A stretch of DNA of 37,299 bases from an uncultured Pseudomonadota bacterium (GTDB lineage: Bacteria > Pseudomonadota > Alphaproteobacteria > RF32 > CAG-239), in assembly GCA_949295995.1 (NCBI GenBank), contig CASFNK010000059.1, positions 1 to 37,299 of the forward strand. The letters run 5' to 3'. A program made the position numbers and the translations under genes. The notes beneath the pieces were generated by a model. That model worked only from the letters and a program-made list of their open reading frames with translations. It did not search any database and was not told the origin of the DNA. Each line of letters starts with the position of its first letter. Positions within the stretch are counted from its first letter, which is position 1. This document shows, one piece after another, positions 9,902 through 18,866 of this stretch.

Positions 9902-11164
9902 CTAGCCTTTAATCATGTGTTGAATTTGCTCGTAGTTGGGGTGGTTTTCAATATCCCCGACCAAACAGTAAGTCGGCTTTGAGGCAAAGATTTGTTGCGC
10001 CATATCGCGTACGTCTTGCAAGGTAACTTTTTCGATTCTCTCAACCATCTCTTCAATCGGAATAATGCGGTTATAAAGCAACATCTGACGGGCTAAAATT
10101 TCCGCTGTGGTAGAAGAGCTTTCCAAAGCCATCAGCATACTGGCTTTGAGTTGAGATTTAGCGCGTGAAAGTTCTTGCGGGCTGACCAAATCATTGCAAA
10201 TCTTTTTAATTTCGGTGCCGATAACGGGCATCAGTTCTTGCAGCTCTTTGTTGGTCGTTCCGGCATAAATTCCGAATAACCCCGATTGCGTGTGCGAGTT
10301 GCTGAAGCTATAAACACTGTAAACCAAACCTCTCTTTTCTCTGACTTCGCGGAACAATCGAGAAGACATTCCGCCACCGAAAATGGTGGAGAAAATTTGG
10401 CAAGGATAATAAGTTTCACACTCATATTTAACCCCATTAAAAGCTAGCACGACATGCGCTTGTTCAATGTCGCGTTTTTCGCTCATAAAACCGCCGTGAT
10501 AGCTTTGAGTCCCTTTGTCAAAATGCGCTTTTGCCTGAAAACCTCCCAGTCTTGATTTGACCATTTCCACAAATTTATTGTGGTCGATATTCCCGACGGC
10601 GCACACCACCATATTTTCACCCGAATAATTGGATTTCAAATAACCTTGCAATTCAGCTTGTCCGAAGGAGCGAACTTTTTCTGCCGGTCCTAAAATCGTG
10701 CGTCCCAAGGCTTGATTAGGGAAGGCCTGCCCTTGCACAAAGTCAAAAATAATATCATCAGGCGTATCAATCCCTTGCTTAATTTCTTGAACCACGACTT
10801 CTCTTTCTTTTACCAATTCCTCAACCGGAAAAGTTGGGTTATTGATAAGGTCGGCCAAAATATCAATGGCAAGTTCGGTATCAGCTTTGAGCATTTTGGC
10901 ATAAAAGGCAGTAAACTCACGTGCGGTATAGGCATTTGATTGACCGCCGACATCTTCAAATTGGTCAGAAATTTCAAACGCATTACGGGTTTTTGTTCCT
11001 TTAAACACCATATGCTCCAAAAAGTGCGAAATGCCGTTGAGTTGCGGTTTTTCATAAGCCGCACCGGTATTGACCCAAATTCCCAAAGAAACAGATTCGA
11101 TTTCGGGTCTTGAAGAGGTAATAACACGGATGCCGTTTGGCAAAGTAGAAATTTCTGAAATCAT
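9902..11164 (-). CDS. M16 family zinc peptidase (mitochondrial-processing-peptidase-like)
   Basis: A 420-residue M16B metallopeptidase. The inverted zinc motif HFLEH is at residues 47-51 (H47, E50 catalytic, H51), and the third ligand is a glutamate about 76 residues downstream in the usual EREVVVQEIKQ segment. The C-terminal half carries the substrate-binding R/Y block (MSSRLFREVREKRGLVYSVY). These proteins are the bacterial relatives of the beta subunit of the mitochondrial processing peptidase and are common in alphaproteobacteria. Physiological substrates are generally unknown. It is first in the minus-strand run with ispH, the AlbA_2 gene and rnhA, and divergent from elbB. Confidence 0.93.
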   Translation of the reverse strand: MISEISTLPNGIRVITSSRPEIESVSLGIWVNTGAAYEKPQLNGISHFLEHMVFKGTKTRNAFEISDQFEDVGGQSNAYTAREFTAFYAKMLKADTELAIDILADLINNPTFPVEELVKEREVVVQEIKQGIDTPDDIIFDFVQGQAFPNQALGRTILGPAEKVRSFGQAELQGYLKSNYSGENMVVCAVGNIDHNKFVEMVKSRLGGFQAKAHFDKGTQSYHGGFMSEKRDIEQAHVVLAFNGVKYECETYYPCQIFSTIFGGGMSSRLFREVREKRGLVYSVYSFSNSHTQSGLFGIYAGTTNKELQELMPVIGTEIKKICNDLVSPQELSRAKSQLKASMLMALESSSTTAEILARQMLLYNRIIPIEEMVERIEKVTLQDVRDMAQQIFASKPTYCLVGDIENHPNYEQIQHMIKG

Positions 11165-11188
11165 GAATATTTGTCCTGCAATGAATAT

Positions 11189-11218
11189 TTGATTGTTATT
11201 TATACAAACTATTATATA
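11189..11218 (+). promoter_or_regulatory. Possible sigma70-type promoter for elbB
   Basis: TTGATT (11189-11194) is followed after 17-18 bases by TTATAT/TATATA (11212-11218), about 35 bases before the chosen ATG. The region is very AT-rich, so the match is only suggestive. Confidence 0.35.
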
Positions 11219-11251
11219 TTATTACAATAAAAATAAACTTTGGAGAAAGAA

Positions 11252-11935
11252 ATGAACGATACCACGCTTAAATTTGCCGTTGTTTTGTCCGGTTGCGGAG
11301 TCTTTGACGGTTCTGAAATCCATGAAGCCACCATGACCATGTTAGCAATTGATGAAGCAGGGTGCGACTACCAATGCTTTGCCCCCGATACCTGGCAAGC
11401 CAAAACCATTGACCACTATACCGGTCAAGCCACAGCTATTGCCGGTGATGATGATAACCGCAATGTCTTGGCTGAATCTGCCCGCATTGCCAGAGGAAAC
11501 ATTAAAAACTTACAAGAGTTTAATGCCAAAGACTATGACGCCATTGTTTTCCCCGGCGGATTCGGAGCAGCCATGAATTGGAGCAACTTTGCCGTTAAAG
11601 GTTCGGATTGTGAACTCAATAAAGAGGTGGAAAAAGCCATTCATGATGCTTATAAAAACAATCTGGTGATAGGAGCGATGTGCATTGCGCCGGTGGTGAT
11701 AGCCAAGGCTTTAGCCAAACACAAAGTCAAAGTTACGATTGGTACGGATAAAGGCGTAGGCTCAGGTATTGAAAAAATGGGCGCTGTCTTCGAGCCAAAA
11801 GGAATGTTGGATGTTTGCGTAGATGAAGAAAACCGTGTTGTAACCACCCCGGCCTATATGTTGGCAAAATCCATTAAGGACATTAGAAAAGGTACGCAAA
11901 ATCTCATAGATGAAATGTTAAATCTGTTAGATTAG
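11252..11935 (+). CDS. elbB: ElbB family glyoxalase / DJ-1/PfpI-like protein
   Basis: A 227-residue DJ-1/PfpI-superfamily protein of the ElbB type (once called isoprenoid biosynthesis protein or sigma cross-reacting protein 27A). The N-terminal VVLSGCGVFDGSEIHEATMT block and VFPGGFGAAMNWSNFA are diagnostic. C144 in IGAMCIAPVVI is the nucleophile-elbow cysteine. E. coli ElbB has been reported to have weak glyoxalase activity; the true role is unclear. I chose ATG 11252 over the in-frame TTG at 11240 because GGAGA at 11242-11246 is spaced correctly for it and lies inside the longer version. Divergent from the M16 gene. Confidence 0.93.
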   Translation: MNDTTLKFAVVLSGCGVFDGSEIHEATMTMLAIDEAGCDYQCFAPDTWQAKTIDHYTGQATAIAGDDDNRNVLAESARIARGNIKNLQEFNAKDYDAIVFPGGFGAAMNWSNFAVKGSDCELNKEVEKAIHDAYKNNLVIGAMCIAPVVIAKALAKHKVKVTIGTDKGVGSGIEKMGAVFEPKGMLDVCVDEENRVVTTPAYMLAKSIKDIRKGTQNLIDEMLNLLD

Positions 11936-11975
11936 GAATAAATCAAGTCCAAGCTGTAGTTTGTGCTTGAATTTC

Positions 11976-12008
11976 AAAAATTAAGTGTATATTATCCACT
12001 TAATTTTT
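11976..12008 (+). other. Perfect 12-bp dyad between elbB and gltX
   Basis: AAAAATTAAGTG (11976-11987) and CACTTAATTTTT (11997-12008) form a perfect inverted repeat with a nine-base loop. It lies 40 bases after the elbB stop and ends about 22 bases before the gltX start. The stem is AT-rich and ends in five T's, so it could be a weak terminator for elbB, or an operator or leader hairpin for gltX. The sequence alone does not decide. Confidence 0.6.
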
Positions 12009-12030
12009 GGATAATTTATGGATAAAGGTA

Positions 12031-13353
12031 ATGAGTAACATCAAAGTAAGATTCGCACCGTCGCCGACCGGCTTTATGCACATCGGCAACACCCGTACGG
12101 CATTGTTTAACTGGCTCTGGGCTAAAAAGCTCGGCGGCAAGTTTATGCTCCGTATTGACGATACGGACAAAGTTCGTTCTAAAAAAGAATATGAAGACGT
12201 TATCCGTGATAACCTCACTTGGTTGGGTTTAACCTGGAGTGAAGAAGCCAGACAATCGGCGCGTTTTGACCGTTATAATGAAGTAACTCAAAAACTCAAA
12301 GCCGAAGGACGTATTTATGCATGCTATGAAACTCCCGAAGAGCTGGAGTTCAAACGCAAACGCGCACTATCCAAAGGATTACCGCCGATTTATGACCGTC
12401 AGGCGTTGAACTATACGCAAGAGGATATTGCTCGTTTTGAGGCCGAGGGACGCCATCCGCACTATCGTTTCAAACTTCTCCCCGGAGAAATTAAGTGGAA
12501 CGATATGGTCAGAGGCGAAGTCAAATACGAAGCCGAAAAATTAAGCGACCCGATTATCATTCGTGAGGACGGAAGTTTCTTGTATCACTTGCCGTCAGTT
12601 ATTGATGACTTTGATTTTGGCATTACTCACATCGTTCGTGGGGAAGACCACGTTACCAATACGGCATCACAAGTTCAAATGTTTGAAGCCTTGGGTGGAC
12701 AGGTTCCGACTTTTGCGCACTTACCATTGCTGACCGGTAAGGAAGGCAAACTTTCTAAACGTCTGGGCAGTATGGGCGTGAGTGAACTCCGCGCCGAAGG
12801 AATAGAGGCAATGTCAATTTGCTCTTTCTTAGCCAAGTTGGGAACATCTGAGACCATTGAGCCATACTATGATTTGCAATCTCTTGCCGAGAGTTTGGAT
12901 TTTGGTAAAATCGGTCGTTCTCAGCCTAAGTTTGATGAAGAGGAGTTAAAACACCTCAACACCAAATTGGTTCATGGTTTGAGCTATACTCAAGTTCAAA
13001 GCCGCATTGAAGGGGACGAAACTTTCTGGGATGCGGTTCGTCCGAATTTATCAATCGTGTCAGATGTCAATTTGTGGGATTCGATTTGCCACAAAGTTGT
13101 AACCCCGATAATTGAGGATAAAAATTTAACCGATATGGCAGCAGATTTATTGCCACCTGAACCATGGAATTCCGAAACCTGGAACCAATGGGTCGGCGAA
13201 GTTAAAGCCAAGTCAGGTAAAAGCGGAAAGGCGCTTTTCCACCCACTGCGTAAGGCTCTGACCGCACAAGATAATGGTCCGGAATTAAAGATTCTCTTAC
13301 CCTTGATTGGTCGAGAAAAAGCTCTCAAAAGATTGTTGGGCCAAGCAGCCTAA
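12031..13353 (+). CDS. gltX: Glutamyl-tRNA synthetase
   Basis: A 440-residue class I aminoacyl-tRNA synthetase that charges tRNA with glutamate. The HIGH-type motif is HIGN at residues 17-20 in FAPSPTGFMHIGNTRTALFN. The KMSKS-type motif is KLSKR at 240-244 in GKEGKLSKRLGS. The C-terminal anticodon-binding domain follows. I used ATG 12031 (MSNIKVRF) rather than the upstream TTG 12007, because AAAGG at 12024-12028 precedes it and family proteins start here. Many alphaproteobacteria carry two GltX paralogues. The 440-residue length and the RLGSMGVSELRAEGIEAM segment remind me of the Rickettsia-type second copy, but I cannot confirm which paralogue this is. Confidence 0.95.
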   Translation: MSNIKVRFAPSPTGFMHIGNTRTALFNWLWAKKLGGKFMLRIDDTDKVRSKKEYEDVIRDNLTWLGLTWSEEARQSARFDRYNEVTQKLKAEGRIYACYETPEELEFKRKRALSKGLPPIYDRQALNYTQEDIARFEAEGRHPHYRFKLLPGEIKWNDMVRGEVKYEAEKLSDPIIIREDGSFLYHLPSVIDDFDFGITHIVRGEDHVTNTASQVQMFEALGGQVPTFAHLPLLTGKEGKLSKRLGSMGVSELRAEGIEAMSICSFLAKLGTSETIEPYYDLQSLAESLDFGKIGRSQPKFDEEELKHLNTKLVHGLSYTQVQSRIEGDETFWDAVRPNLSIVSDVNLWDSICHKVVTPIIEDKNLTDMAADLLPPEPWNSETWNQWVGEVKAKSGKSGKALFHPLRKALTAQDNGPELKILLPLIGREKALKRLLGQAA

Positions 13354-13363
13354 ATAAGTTAAA

Positions 13364-13392
13364 AAAATCCCGATTGAATATCGGGATTTTTT
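13364..13392 (+). terminator. Rho-independent terminator of gltX
   Basis: Stem AAAATCCCGAT (13364-13374), five-base loop, ATCGGGATTTT (13380-13390) with trailing T's. It starts 11 bases after the gltX stop. Confidence 0.9.
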
Positions 13393-13490
13393 ATTAACGA
13401 TATTTCAACTAAAAGTGCTAATAATAAAAATATAAATTGTTGATATATGCGTATTTAAAATAACGCAAATACAAAAGAGGGAAAAAGATT

Positions 13491-14381
13491 ATGCTAAGCA
13501 AAAAAGACATCAATAAAATGTCAGGATTATTGTATTTGCTTTCTGTAACGCAAAACAAAAGCAAGCGCAAAGCATCAGAAAGTCTGTCAACCTCCATAGA
13601 TACGCTGAATAAATACATTTCTGAACTCGAGCAAGAGTTAGGCTTAAAAATCTTCTCTAATGACGGACATGGCAGTATCATTAGTCCTCAAGGACAAGAG
13701 GTCTTGGTTCTGGCTGAAGAATTAAATGAAATTTTGCATCAGCTTAATGGCATTGCCTTGTCAAGCAATCAAATTGGCGGACAGGTTAAAATCGGCGTGG
13801 AAGAGGGTGTTTCTCAAACATTGTTCAATAACAAGATTGTTGATTTTTTTATAAACTATCCCGACCTTCATATTGTTTCTTCTTGCTGTGAAAATGTCAA
13901 TCAAATTAACCTGCACACGGTAGATGTATTATTGAGTTACACGATTCCTTCCTCAAACACCATGAGCGTGTATCATTCATCTGTTTTGCCTTGCGGTTTG
14001 TTCGCCTCCAAAAGCTATATTGATAAATTTGGTTTTCCGAACACGTTGCATGAATTGGTCAATGAACACCATTTTTGCGAAAATCCGAATTATATCCGCC
14101 AAATTCAAGGCTGGAAAGAGTTTCGTAAACTCTTGCGCCATATCAGCTATTCCGCTAATTCGGTTTATATGGTCAATAACATGGTTTCAGCCGGTGGCGG
14201 GATAGGCTTGTTACCGTTGCATCACAAGCACGATAATTTGCTCAATATCGGTCAATGTTTATCCGAAACGGGAATTGATTTTAGCTACAATATTCATCTT
14301 TTAGCGCATGCCAAAACGCTATCATATCCCAAAATAGCGGCCGTATTGAATTTATTGAAACAGGTAATGTCGGAGCCTTGA
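13491..14381 (+). CDS. LysR-family transcriptional regulator
   Basis: A 296-residue regulator. Residues about 10-70 form the winged helix-turn-helix (LLYLLSVTQNKSKRKASES, then LSTSIDTLNKYISELEQELG and a KIFSND wing), followed by the long linker helix (residues 75-95). Residues about 95-290 are a LysR substrate-binding domain (QVKIGVEEGV, then LLSYTIPSS, and GGGIGLLPLHH near the C terminus). The HTH core is a little divergent from the usual AAxxLxxSQPAxS pattern. RBS AGAGGG lies 14 bases before the ATG. No gene is transcribed divergently from it, so the usual LysR target guess (a divergent neighbour) does not apply and its effector and target are unknown. Confidence 0.85.
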   Translation: MLSKKDINKMSGLLYLLSVTQNKSKRKASESLSTSIDTLNKYISELEQELGLKIFSNDGHGSIISPQGQEVLVLAEELNEILHQLNGIALSSNQIGGQVKIGVEEGVSQTLFNNKIVDFFINYPDLHIVSSCCENVNQINLHTVDVLLSYTIPSSNTMSVYHSSVLPCGLFASKSYIDKFGFPNTLHELVNEHHFCENPNYIRQIQGWKEFRKLLRHISYSANSVYMVNNMVSAGGGIGLLPLHHKHDNLLNIGQCLSETGIDFSYNIHLLAHAKTLSYPKIAAVLNLLKQVMSEP

Positions 14382-14395
14382 AAGAGCAAAAAAAT

Positions 14396-14421
14396 AAAGC
14401 CTTGCGAAAAAGCAAGGCTTT
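14396..14421. terminator. Bidirectional terminator between the LysR gene and tRNA-Leu
   Basis: AAAGCCTTGC (14396-14405), six-base loop, GCAAGGCTTT (14412-14421) form a perfect stem. T's follow on the plus strand, and the minus-strand reading runs into an oligo-T tract (complement of 14386-14395). It therefore suits both the LysR gene (plus) and the tRNA (minus), whose 3' end is six bases away. Confidence 0.88.
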
Positions 14422-14426
14422 TTGAT

Positions 14427-14512
14427 TGGTAGGGATGAAGAGACTTGAACTCTTAAGATATTGCTATCAACGGATTTTGAGTCCGCCGCGTCTACCATTC
14501 CGCCACATCCCC
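14427..14512 (-). tRNA. tRNA-Leu (anticodon CAA)
   Basis: The minus strand folds as a class II tRNA. The 5' acceptor GGGGATG (14506-14512) pairs with CATCCCT (14431-14437) with a G-T at the end; the discriminator A and an encoded CCA are at 14427-14430. The D arm is GCGGAATGGTAGACGC. The anticodon stem CGGA/TCCG holds loop CTCAAAA, hence anticodon CAA (reads UUG). A long variable arm (TTGATAGCAATATCTTAAGA) and a T arm with GTTCAAGTC follow. The long variable arm fits Leu. It is a single gene on its own transcript between convergent/divergent protein genes. Confidence 0.95.
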
Positions 14513-14525
14513 GGCGACGAAGAAA

Positions 14526-14554
14526 TAAATATAATATTTAATTCAACTCGTCAA
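14526..14554 (-). promoter_or_regulatory. Promoter of tRNA-Leu
   Basis: On the minus strand TTGACG (14549-14554) and TATTTA (14526-14531) are 17 bases apart, and the tRNA 5' end lies 13 bases after the -10. This is the geometry of a stable-RNA promoter with a very short leader. Confidence 0.6.
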
Positions 14555-14614
14555 TAGTTTTTTTACTAAAAATGTCATAAATTAATAAAAAAATAATAAG
14601 GAAAAGAAAAAAAC

Positions 14615-16126
14615 GTGTCAAATTCAAAGAGTTCGCCTCGTTATTTATATAACATAGGACAATATCAAGAGGCTTTGCAGGCGTATCTTACATTATCAAA
14701 ACAGCAACCGCATGACGCGGATGTTATGCTCATGGTAGGGAATTGTTATGATAAATTAGCGCAAAAAAAAGAGGCGATGATTTGGTATGAAAAAGCTCTC
14801 CATAAAGATAAAAACAATATTATTGCCATGAGCAATTACGCGACCGCGCTCTATGAAAATCAGGACTATAAAAAAGCACGTCAAATAGCAAAAAAGGTTC
14901 TTAGTCTCGATTCTGCAAATATTCAGGCTTACATTAATTTAGGCAATATTGAATATCTGGAAAAGAATTTTGAACAAGCACTTCGGTATTATGAACGAGC
15001 TTATTCACTTGATAAGGAAAATTATATCACTTGTGTTAATCTTGCGAATACCCATTTTGATATGAAAAATTACGAACAGGCGGTCAATTTTGCCAAGCAA
15101 TCAATAGAGCAAGATTCGAAACAAGTAATGTCATGGACAATATTGGGAAATTCAGAATTTGAATTAGAAAATTATAGCGATTCTGTAGAAGCATTTTTGC
15201 AAGCACTAAAATTGGATTCAGAAGATTATTGGTTGCACAATTATATCTCTCAGGCTTACCAAAAATTAGCCCGGTGGCCGGAGGCGTTTTCGCAAGCCTG
15301 GCAAGCAATAGAGCTGAGTTTGGGAGAGGATTCTCAACACATAAATTTTAGATATTTGCTCTATGAATCTTCACTGGAAAAAGAAGATGAACTCATTCAA
15401 AAATATGCGCGTTTATGGCTGCAAAAATATCCCGATAATCAGATAGCGCGGCACATGGGAAATTCGGTTCTGAATGATTCGATTCCGACGCGCGCAAATG
15501 ATGAATATTTGAAAAATATTTTTGATGTTTTTGCCCCTGATTTTGAGCAGGTTTTAGCCTCGCTTGAATATCGAGCACCATTAGAAATTTCTGAGTATTT
15601 GCAGAGTCTTTTTTATAATACAAAAAATCCCAAATTAAAGATTCTCGATGCTGGTTGCGGTACTGGTTTATGTGGTGAATTTTTAAAAAAATATAGCAAA
15701 ATATTTGGGTTGTATGGTGTTGATATTTCAGAAAAAATGTTGGCGGAAGCAAAGAAGAAAAAACTCTATCACAAATTATTTGAAGATGAATTGGAGCACT
15801 TTTTTGCAACCTCAAAACAGCAGTTTGATATGGTTGTTTCAGCAGATGTTTTTACTTATTTTGGCAACCTCACAAAAGTCATTTCCGGAGTGTCAAAATC
15901 TCTCACCTCAAAAGGTCGATTCATCTTCACGGTAAGTGAAAATAATGTCAATGATAATGACTATTTTCTGCACTCGTCGGGACGCTATCTTCATAGTCAA
16001 AAGTATATTGAAAATTTGCTAATAAGTAATTGTTTTTCAATAGAAAAAATCAAAAGATGCAAGCTGAGAAATGAAGGTTCAAATCAGGTGTTTGGTTTTC
16101 TTTTTGCCGCCCAAAAAAAGAATTAA
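14615..16126 (+). CDS. TPR-repeat protein fused to a SAM-dependent methyltransferase
   Basis: A 503-residue cytoplasmic protein in two halves. Residues about 8-230 are roughly seven tetratricopeptide repeats (for example YNIGQYQEALQAYLTLSK and LGNIEYLEKNFEQALRYYER), a protein-binding solenoid. Residues about 300-500 are a class I methyltransferase: motif I ILDAGCGTG at 343-351, acidic strand-2 end YGVDISEKML, and FDMVVSADVFTYFGNL as motif IV region. A family precedent is TPR-methyltransferase fusions in alphaproteobacteria of unknown substrate. The start is GTG, chosen because AAGGAAAAG sits just upstream and no in-frame ATG precedes the first repeat. It is closed by a strong terminator. The methyl acceptor cannot be predicted. 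Confidence 0.85.
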   Translation: MSNSKSSPRYLYNIGQYQEALQAYLTLSKQQPHDADVMLMVGNCYDKLAQKKEAMIWYEKALHKDKNNIIAMSNYATALYENQDYKKARQIAKKVLSLDSANIQAYINLGNIEYLEKNFEQALRYYERAYSLDKENYITCVNLANTHFDMKNYEQAVNFAKQSIEQDSKQVMSWTILGNSEFELENYSDSVEAFLQALKLDSEDYWLHNYISQAYQKLARWPEAFSQAWQAIELSLGEDSQHINFRYLLYESSLEKEDELIQKYARLWLQKYPDNQIARHMGNSVLNDSIPTRANDEYLKNIFDVFAPDFEQVLASLEYRAPLEISEYLQSLFYNTKNPKLKILDAGCGTGLCGEFLKKYSKIFGLYGVDISEKMLAEAKKKKLYHKLFEDELEHFFATSKQQFDMVVSADVFTYFGNLTKVISGVSKSLTSKGRFIFTVSENNVNDNDYFLHSSGRYLHSQKYIENLLISNCFSIEKIKRCKLRNEGSNQVFGFLFAAQKKN

Positions 16127-16138
16127 AGCAATAAAAAA

Positions 16139-16165
16139 ACCTCTTCAAATTTGAAGAGGTTTTTT
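16139..16165. terminator. Bidirectional terminator between the TPR-methyltransferase and DUF2934 genes
   Basis: A perfect 11-bp palindrome ACCTCTTCAAA/TTTGAAGAGGT (16139-16160), preceded by a run of A's and followed by T's, lies between convergent genes. Confidence 0.88.
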
Positions 16166-16183
16166 ACTACTTTTTTCTAAAAA

Positions 16184-16411
16184 TTACTTCTTAGAAGAAG
16201 TCTTTTTTGTAGAAGAAGTTTTGCAACTTGCAGAAGTAGATTTCTTAGAGCAAGAAGAAGACTTTTTGCTGGAAGATTTGCAACTGCAATTGCTTAACTG
16301 TTCAACTGCGAGAGCCCAGAATTCCTGGTCTCTGCCGGAAGGGCAACCAGCATTTTGCCACATATAGTAAGCAGCTTCTCTGATTGCATTTTCATTACAT
16401 TTATTAACCAT
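16184..16411 (-). CDS. Small DUF2934 protein with Ser/Lys/Cys-rich tail
   Basis: A 75-residue protein. Residues about 7-38 match DUF2934: AIREAAYYMWQNAGCPSGRD then QEFWALAVEQL, a short helical domain of unknown function common in alphaproteobacteria. Residues about 40-75 are low complexity, almost only Ser, Lys, Cys and Thr, with cysteines spaced through it (SNCSCKSS, SSSCSKK, SASCKTS). I moved the start to ATG 16411 because GGAG lies eight bases ahead of it (complement of 16419-16422), and the longer frame from 16447 has no ribosome-binding site. Function unknown; the basic tail could contact nucleic acid, which is inference only. Confidence 0.78.
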   Translation of the reverse strand: MVNKCNENAIREAAYYMWQNAGCPSGRDQEFWALAVEQLSNCSCKSSSKKSSSCSKKSTSASCKTSSTKKTSSKK

Positions 16412-16540
16412 AACTAACTCCAAATAAATTAAATGTTTGGTAAACAATCATTAATATACAATCAAAAAATAATACGTCAATCATAAAAGTTTGTTTTTTA
16501 TTTTAAAAATGAAATATTGTTAAACAAGAGAGATATTTGC

Positions 16541-16569
16541 TTGCATTTAAAGTGATAAAATTTTATAGA
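16541..16569 (+). promoter_or_regulatory. Sigma70-type promoter of the glgB-glgX-malQ operon
   Basis: TTGCAT (16541-16546), exactly 17 bases, TATAGA (16564-16569). The predicted leader to the glgB ATG is about 70 bases. The rest of the 16412-16644 gap shows no gene. Confidence 0.6.
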
Positions 16570-16644
16570 ATAAATCTACAAAGGATTTAAATATTATCAC
16601 AAATCTAATTATTAAAATTCATAGTTCTAACAGGGGGCTACCGC

Positions 16645-18846
16645 ATGGAAAATTTATTATCAAAAGAAGAAATGGAAGCAGTTATAAACGGTGATCACGG
16701 CAATGTTTTTGCCGTATTGGGAATACACAAAGATAAAGGGAGCAAGGAAGTATTTATTCGCACATATCACCCCAATACCCGCTCAATAGAATTACTGAAA
16801 AAAGATGGTAGCTCGTTAGGACAAATGACCAAATTAGACGAGAGAGGATTTTATCAAATCAATCTCGGCGCAATTGAAAATTTTCCCTATAAATTCCGTA
16901 TTGAAAATGACAATGGTACGGTTTATGAGCAAGAAGACGCGTATCGTTTTTCATCTATCTTAGGAGATATAGATGTTTATTTGTTAGCCGAAGGCAACCA
17001 CCTCGAAATGTATAAAAAATTGGGTGCACACGTTGCCGAGATGGATGGTGTCAAAGGAGTAAGTTTTGCGGTATGGGCACCGAATGCAAAAAGAGTTTCT
17101 GTTGTTGGTAACTTCAATAATTGGGATGGTCGAGTTAATGCCATGCGCAAGCATCCCTCATGCGGGGTATGGGATATATTTATCCCCGGAATTGATGAAG
17201 GCGAGATATACAAATATGAAATCAAAACTCAAGAAGATTACATTTTGGTAAAATCGGATCCTTTGGCATTTTGGAGTGAAGTTCGTCCTAAAACAGCTTC
17301 TGTTGTATATGATTTGAATCATTATCATTGGGAAGATGAAAATTGGATGAATTATCGTGAAGAGCATAATGCTTTTGATAAGCCGATGTCAATTTACGAA
17401 GTTCATCTTGGATCATGGAAAAGAAAAGGCTTTAACGGAACGGAATTTTTGACCTATCGTGAATTGGCAGATAATTTGGTTCCTTATGTTGTTAATATGG
17501 GCTTTACCCATGTTGAGTTTTTACCTCTAGCCGAACATCCGTTGGATTGCTCTTGGGGATATCAGGTAATCGGAATGTTTTCACCGACCAGCCGTTTCGG
17601 CACTCCTGATGATTTCCGTTATATGATTGATAAATTTCACCAAGCCGGTATAGCGGTAATCATGGACTGGGTTCCGGCGCACTTTCCGAAAGACGGTCAT
17701 GGTTTGGTTGAATTTGATGGAACACACCTCTATGAGCACGCCGATCCGCGCAAAGGTGAGCACTTGGATTGGGGTACAAAAATTTATAACTATGGTCGTA
17801 CCGAAGTTTGCAATTTCTTGTGTGCCAGCGCGCTTTATTGGTTGAAAGAATATCACATTGACGGGCTGCGCGTTGATGCGGTTGCTTCCATGCTTTATTT
17901 GGATTATTCGCGCAAGAGCGGCGAATGGATTCCCAATATTTACGGAGGGAATGAAAATATCGAAGCCATTGCATTTTTGCGTAAGATGAATGAATTGGTC
18001 TATGGTCAGTGCAAAGGAGCCGTAACCTGTGCCGAAGAATCAACCGCCTGGCCGATGGTTTCTCGTCCGACTTCAATGGGCGGATTGGGCTTTGGTTATA
18101 AGTGGAACATGGGCTGGATGAACGATACCTTGAAATACATCAGCCATGAACCGGTACACCGTAAATATCACCATGGTATGTTGACTTTTGGTTTGCTCTA
18201 TGCCTTTAACGAGAATTTTATTCTTCCGATATCGCATGATGAAGTTGTCCATGGTAAAGGCTCAATGTTAAGCAAAATGCCGGGTGATGAATGGCAAAAA
18301 TTTGCCAATTTGAGAGCTTATTATGGCTTTATGTTTACGCACCCCGGAAAGAAATTATTGTTTATGGGTTGTGAGTTCGGACAAGATTGGGAGTGGAATT
18401 CCGAAGAGAGCTTGCGTTGGCACTTACTGCAATATCCGATGTATCAAGGTATGCAAAATTGCGTTCGCGATTTGAACTTGATGTATAAGGGTAATCCGGC
18501 ATTCTATGAAGAAGATTTTGACTATCGCGGTTTTGAGTGGATTGACCATTCAAATGCGGATGATAGCGTTATTTCTTATATGCGTAAAGCGCATAATCCG
18601 GCGGATTATATGATTGTAATTTCCAACTTCACACCGGTTGTTCGTCATAATTATCGTATAGGGGTTTATGAAAATTGCCGTTATCAGGAAATTTTTAACT
18701 CTGATGATGTAAACTACTGGGGAAGCGGTGTTAAAAACGAAGGATTTATGACATCGGAGGAAGGGGAATGCAATAACAAGCCGCGTTATATTTCCTTAAC
18801 CTTGCCGCCGTTATCAACCATCGTTATTAAGCCGATAAGGGATTAA
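16645..18846 (+). CDS. glgB: 1,4-alpha-glucan (glycogen) branching enzyme
   Basis: A 733-residue GH13 enzyme that cuts alpha-1,4 chains and re-attaches them by alpha-1,6 bonds to branch glycogen. It has the long E. coli-like architecture: an N1 domain (about 1-125), a CBM48 (about 130-225, [19 protein letters not shown]), the catalytic barrel from about 245 and a C-terminal beta domain. The nucleophile is D411 ([14 protein letters not shown]), the acid/base E464 (TCAEEST), and the third carboxylate D532 ([13 protein letters not shown]). The start has a GGGGG ribosome-binding site. First gene of the glucan operon; glgX begins 20 bases later. Confidence 0.97.
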   Translation: MENLLSKEEMEAVINGDHGNVFAVLGIHKDKGSKEVFIRTYHPNTRSIELLKKDGSSLGQMTKLDERGFYQINLGAIENFPYKFRIENDNGTVYEQEDAYRFSSILGDIDVYLLAEGNHLEMYKKLGAHVAEMDGVKGVSFAVWAPNAKRVSVVGNFNNWDGRVNAMRKHPSCGVWDIFIPGIDEGEIYKYEIKTQEDYILVKSDPLAFWSEVRPKTASVVYDLNHYHWEDENWMNYREEHNAFDKPMSIYEVHLGSWKRKGFNGTEFLTYRELADNLVPYVVNMGFTHVEFLPLAEHPLDCSWGYQVIGMFSPTSRFGTPDDFRYMIDKFHQAGIAVIMDWVPAHFPKDGHGLVEFDGTHLYEHADPRKGEHLDWGTKIYNYGRTEVCNFLCASALYWLKEYHIDGLRVDAVASMLYLDYSRKSGEWIPNIYGGNENIEAIAFLRKMNELVYGQCKGAVTCAEESTAWPMVSRPTSMGGLGFGYKWNMGWMNDTLKYISHEPVHRKYHHGMLTFGLLYAFNENFILPISHDEVVHGKGSMLSKMPGDEWQKFANLRAYYGFMFTHPGKKLLFMGCEFGQDWEWNSEESLRWHLLQYPMYQGMQNCVRDLNLMYKGNPAFYEEDFDYRGFEWIDHSNADDSVISYMRKAHNPADYMIVISNFTPVVRHNYRIGVYENCRYQEIFNSDDVNYWGSGVKNEGFMTSEEGECNNKPRYISLTLPPLSTIVIKPIRD

Positions 18847-18866
18847 TAGAAAAATAGGAGAAAACA

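Noticed and set aside
11163..11191. Direct repeat ATGAATATTTG (11163-11173 and 11181-11191) at the M16/elbB divergent start
   Set aside because: Eleven AT-rich bases overlapping a start codon; too weak to claim a regulator site.
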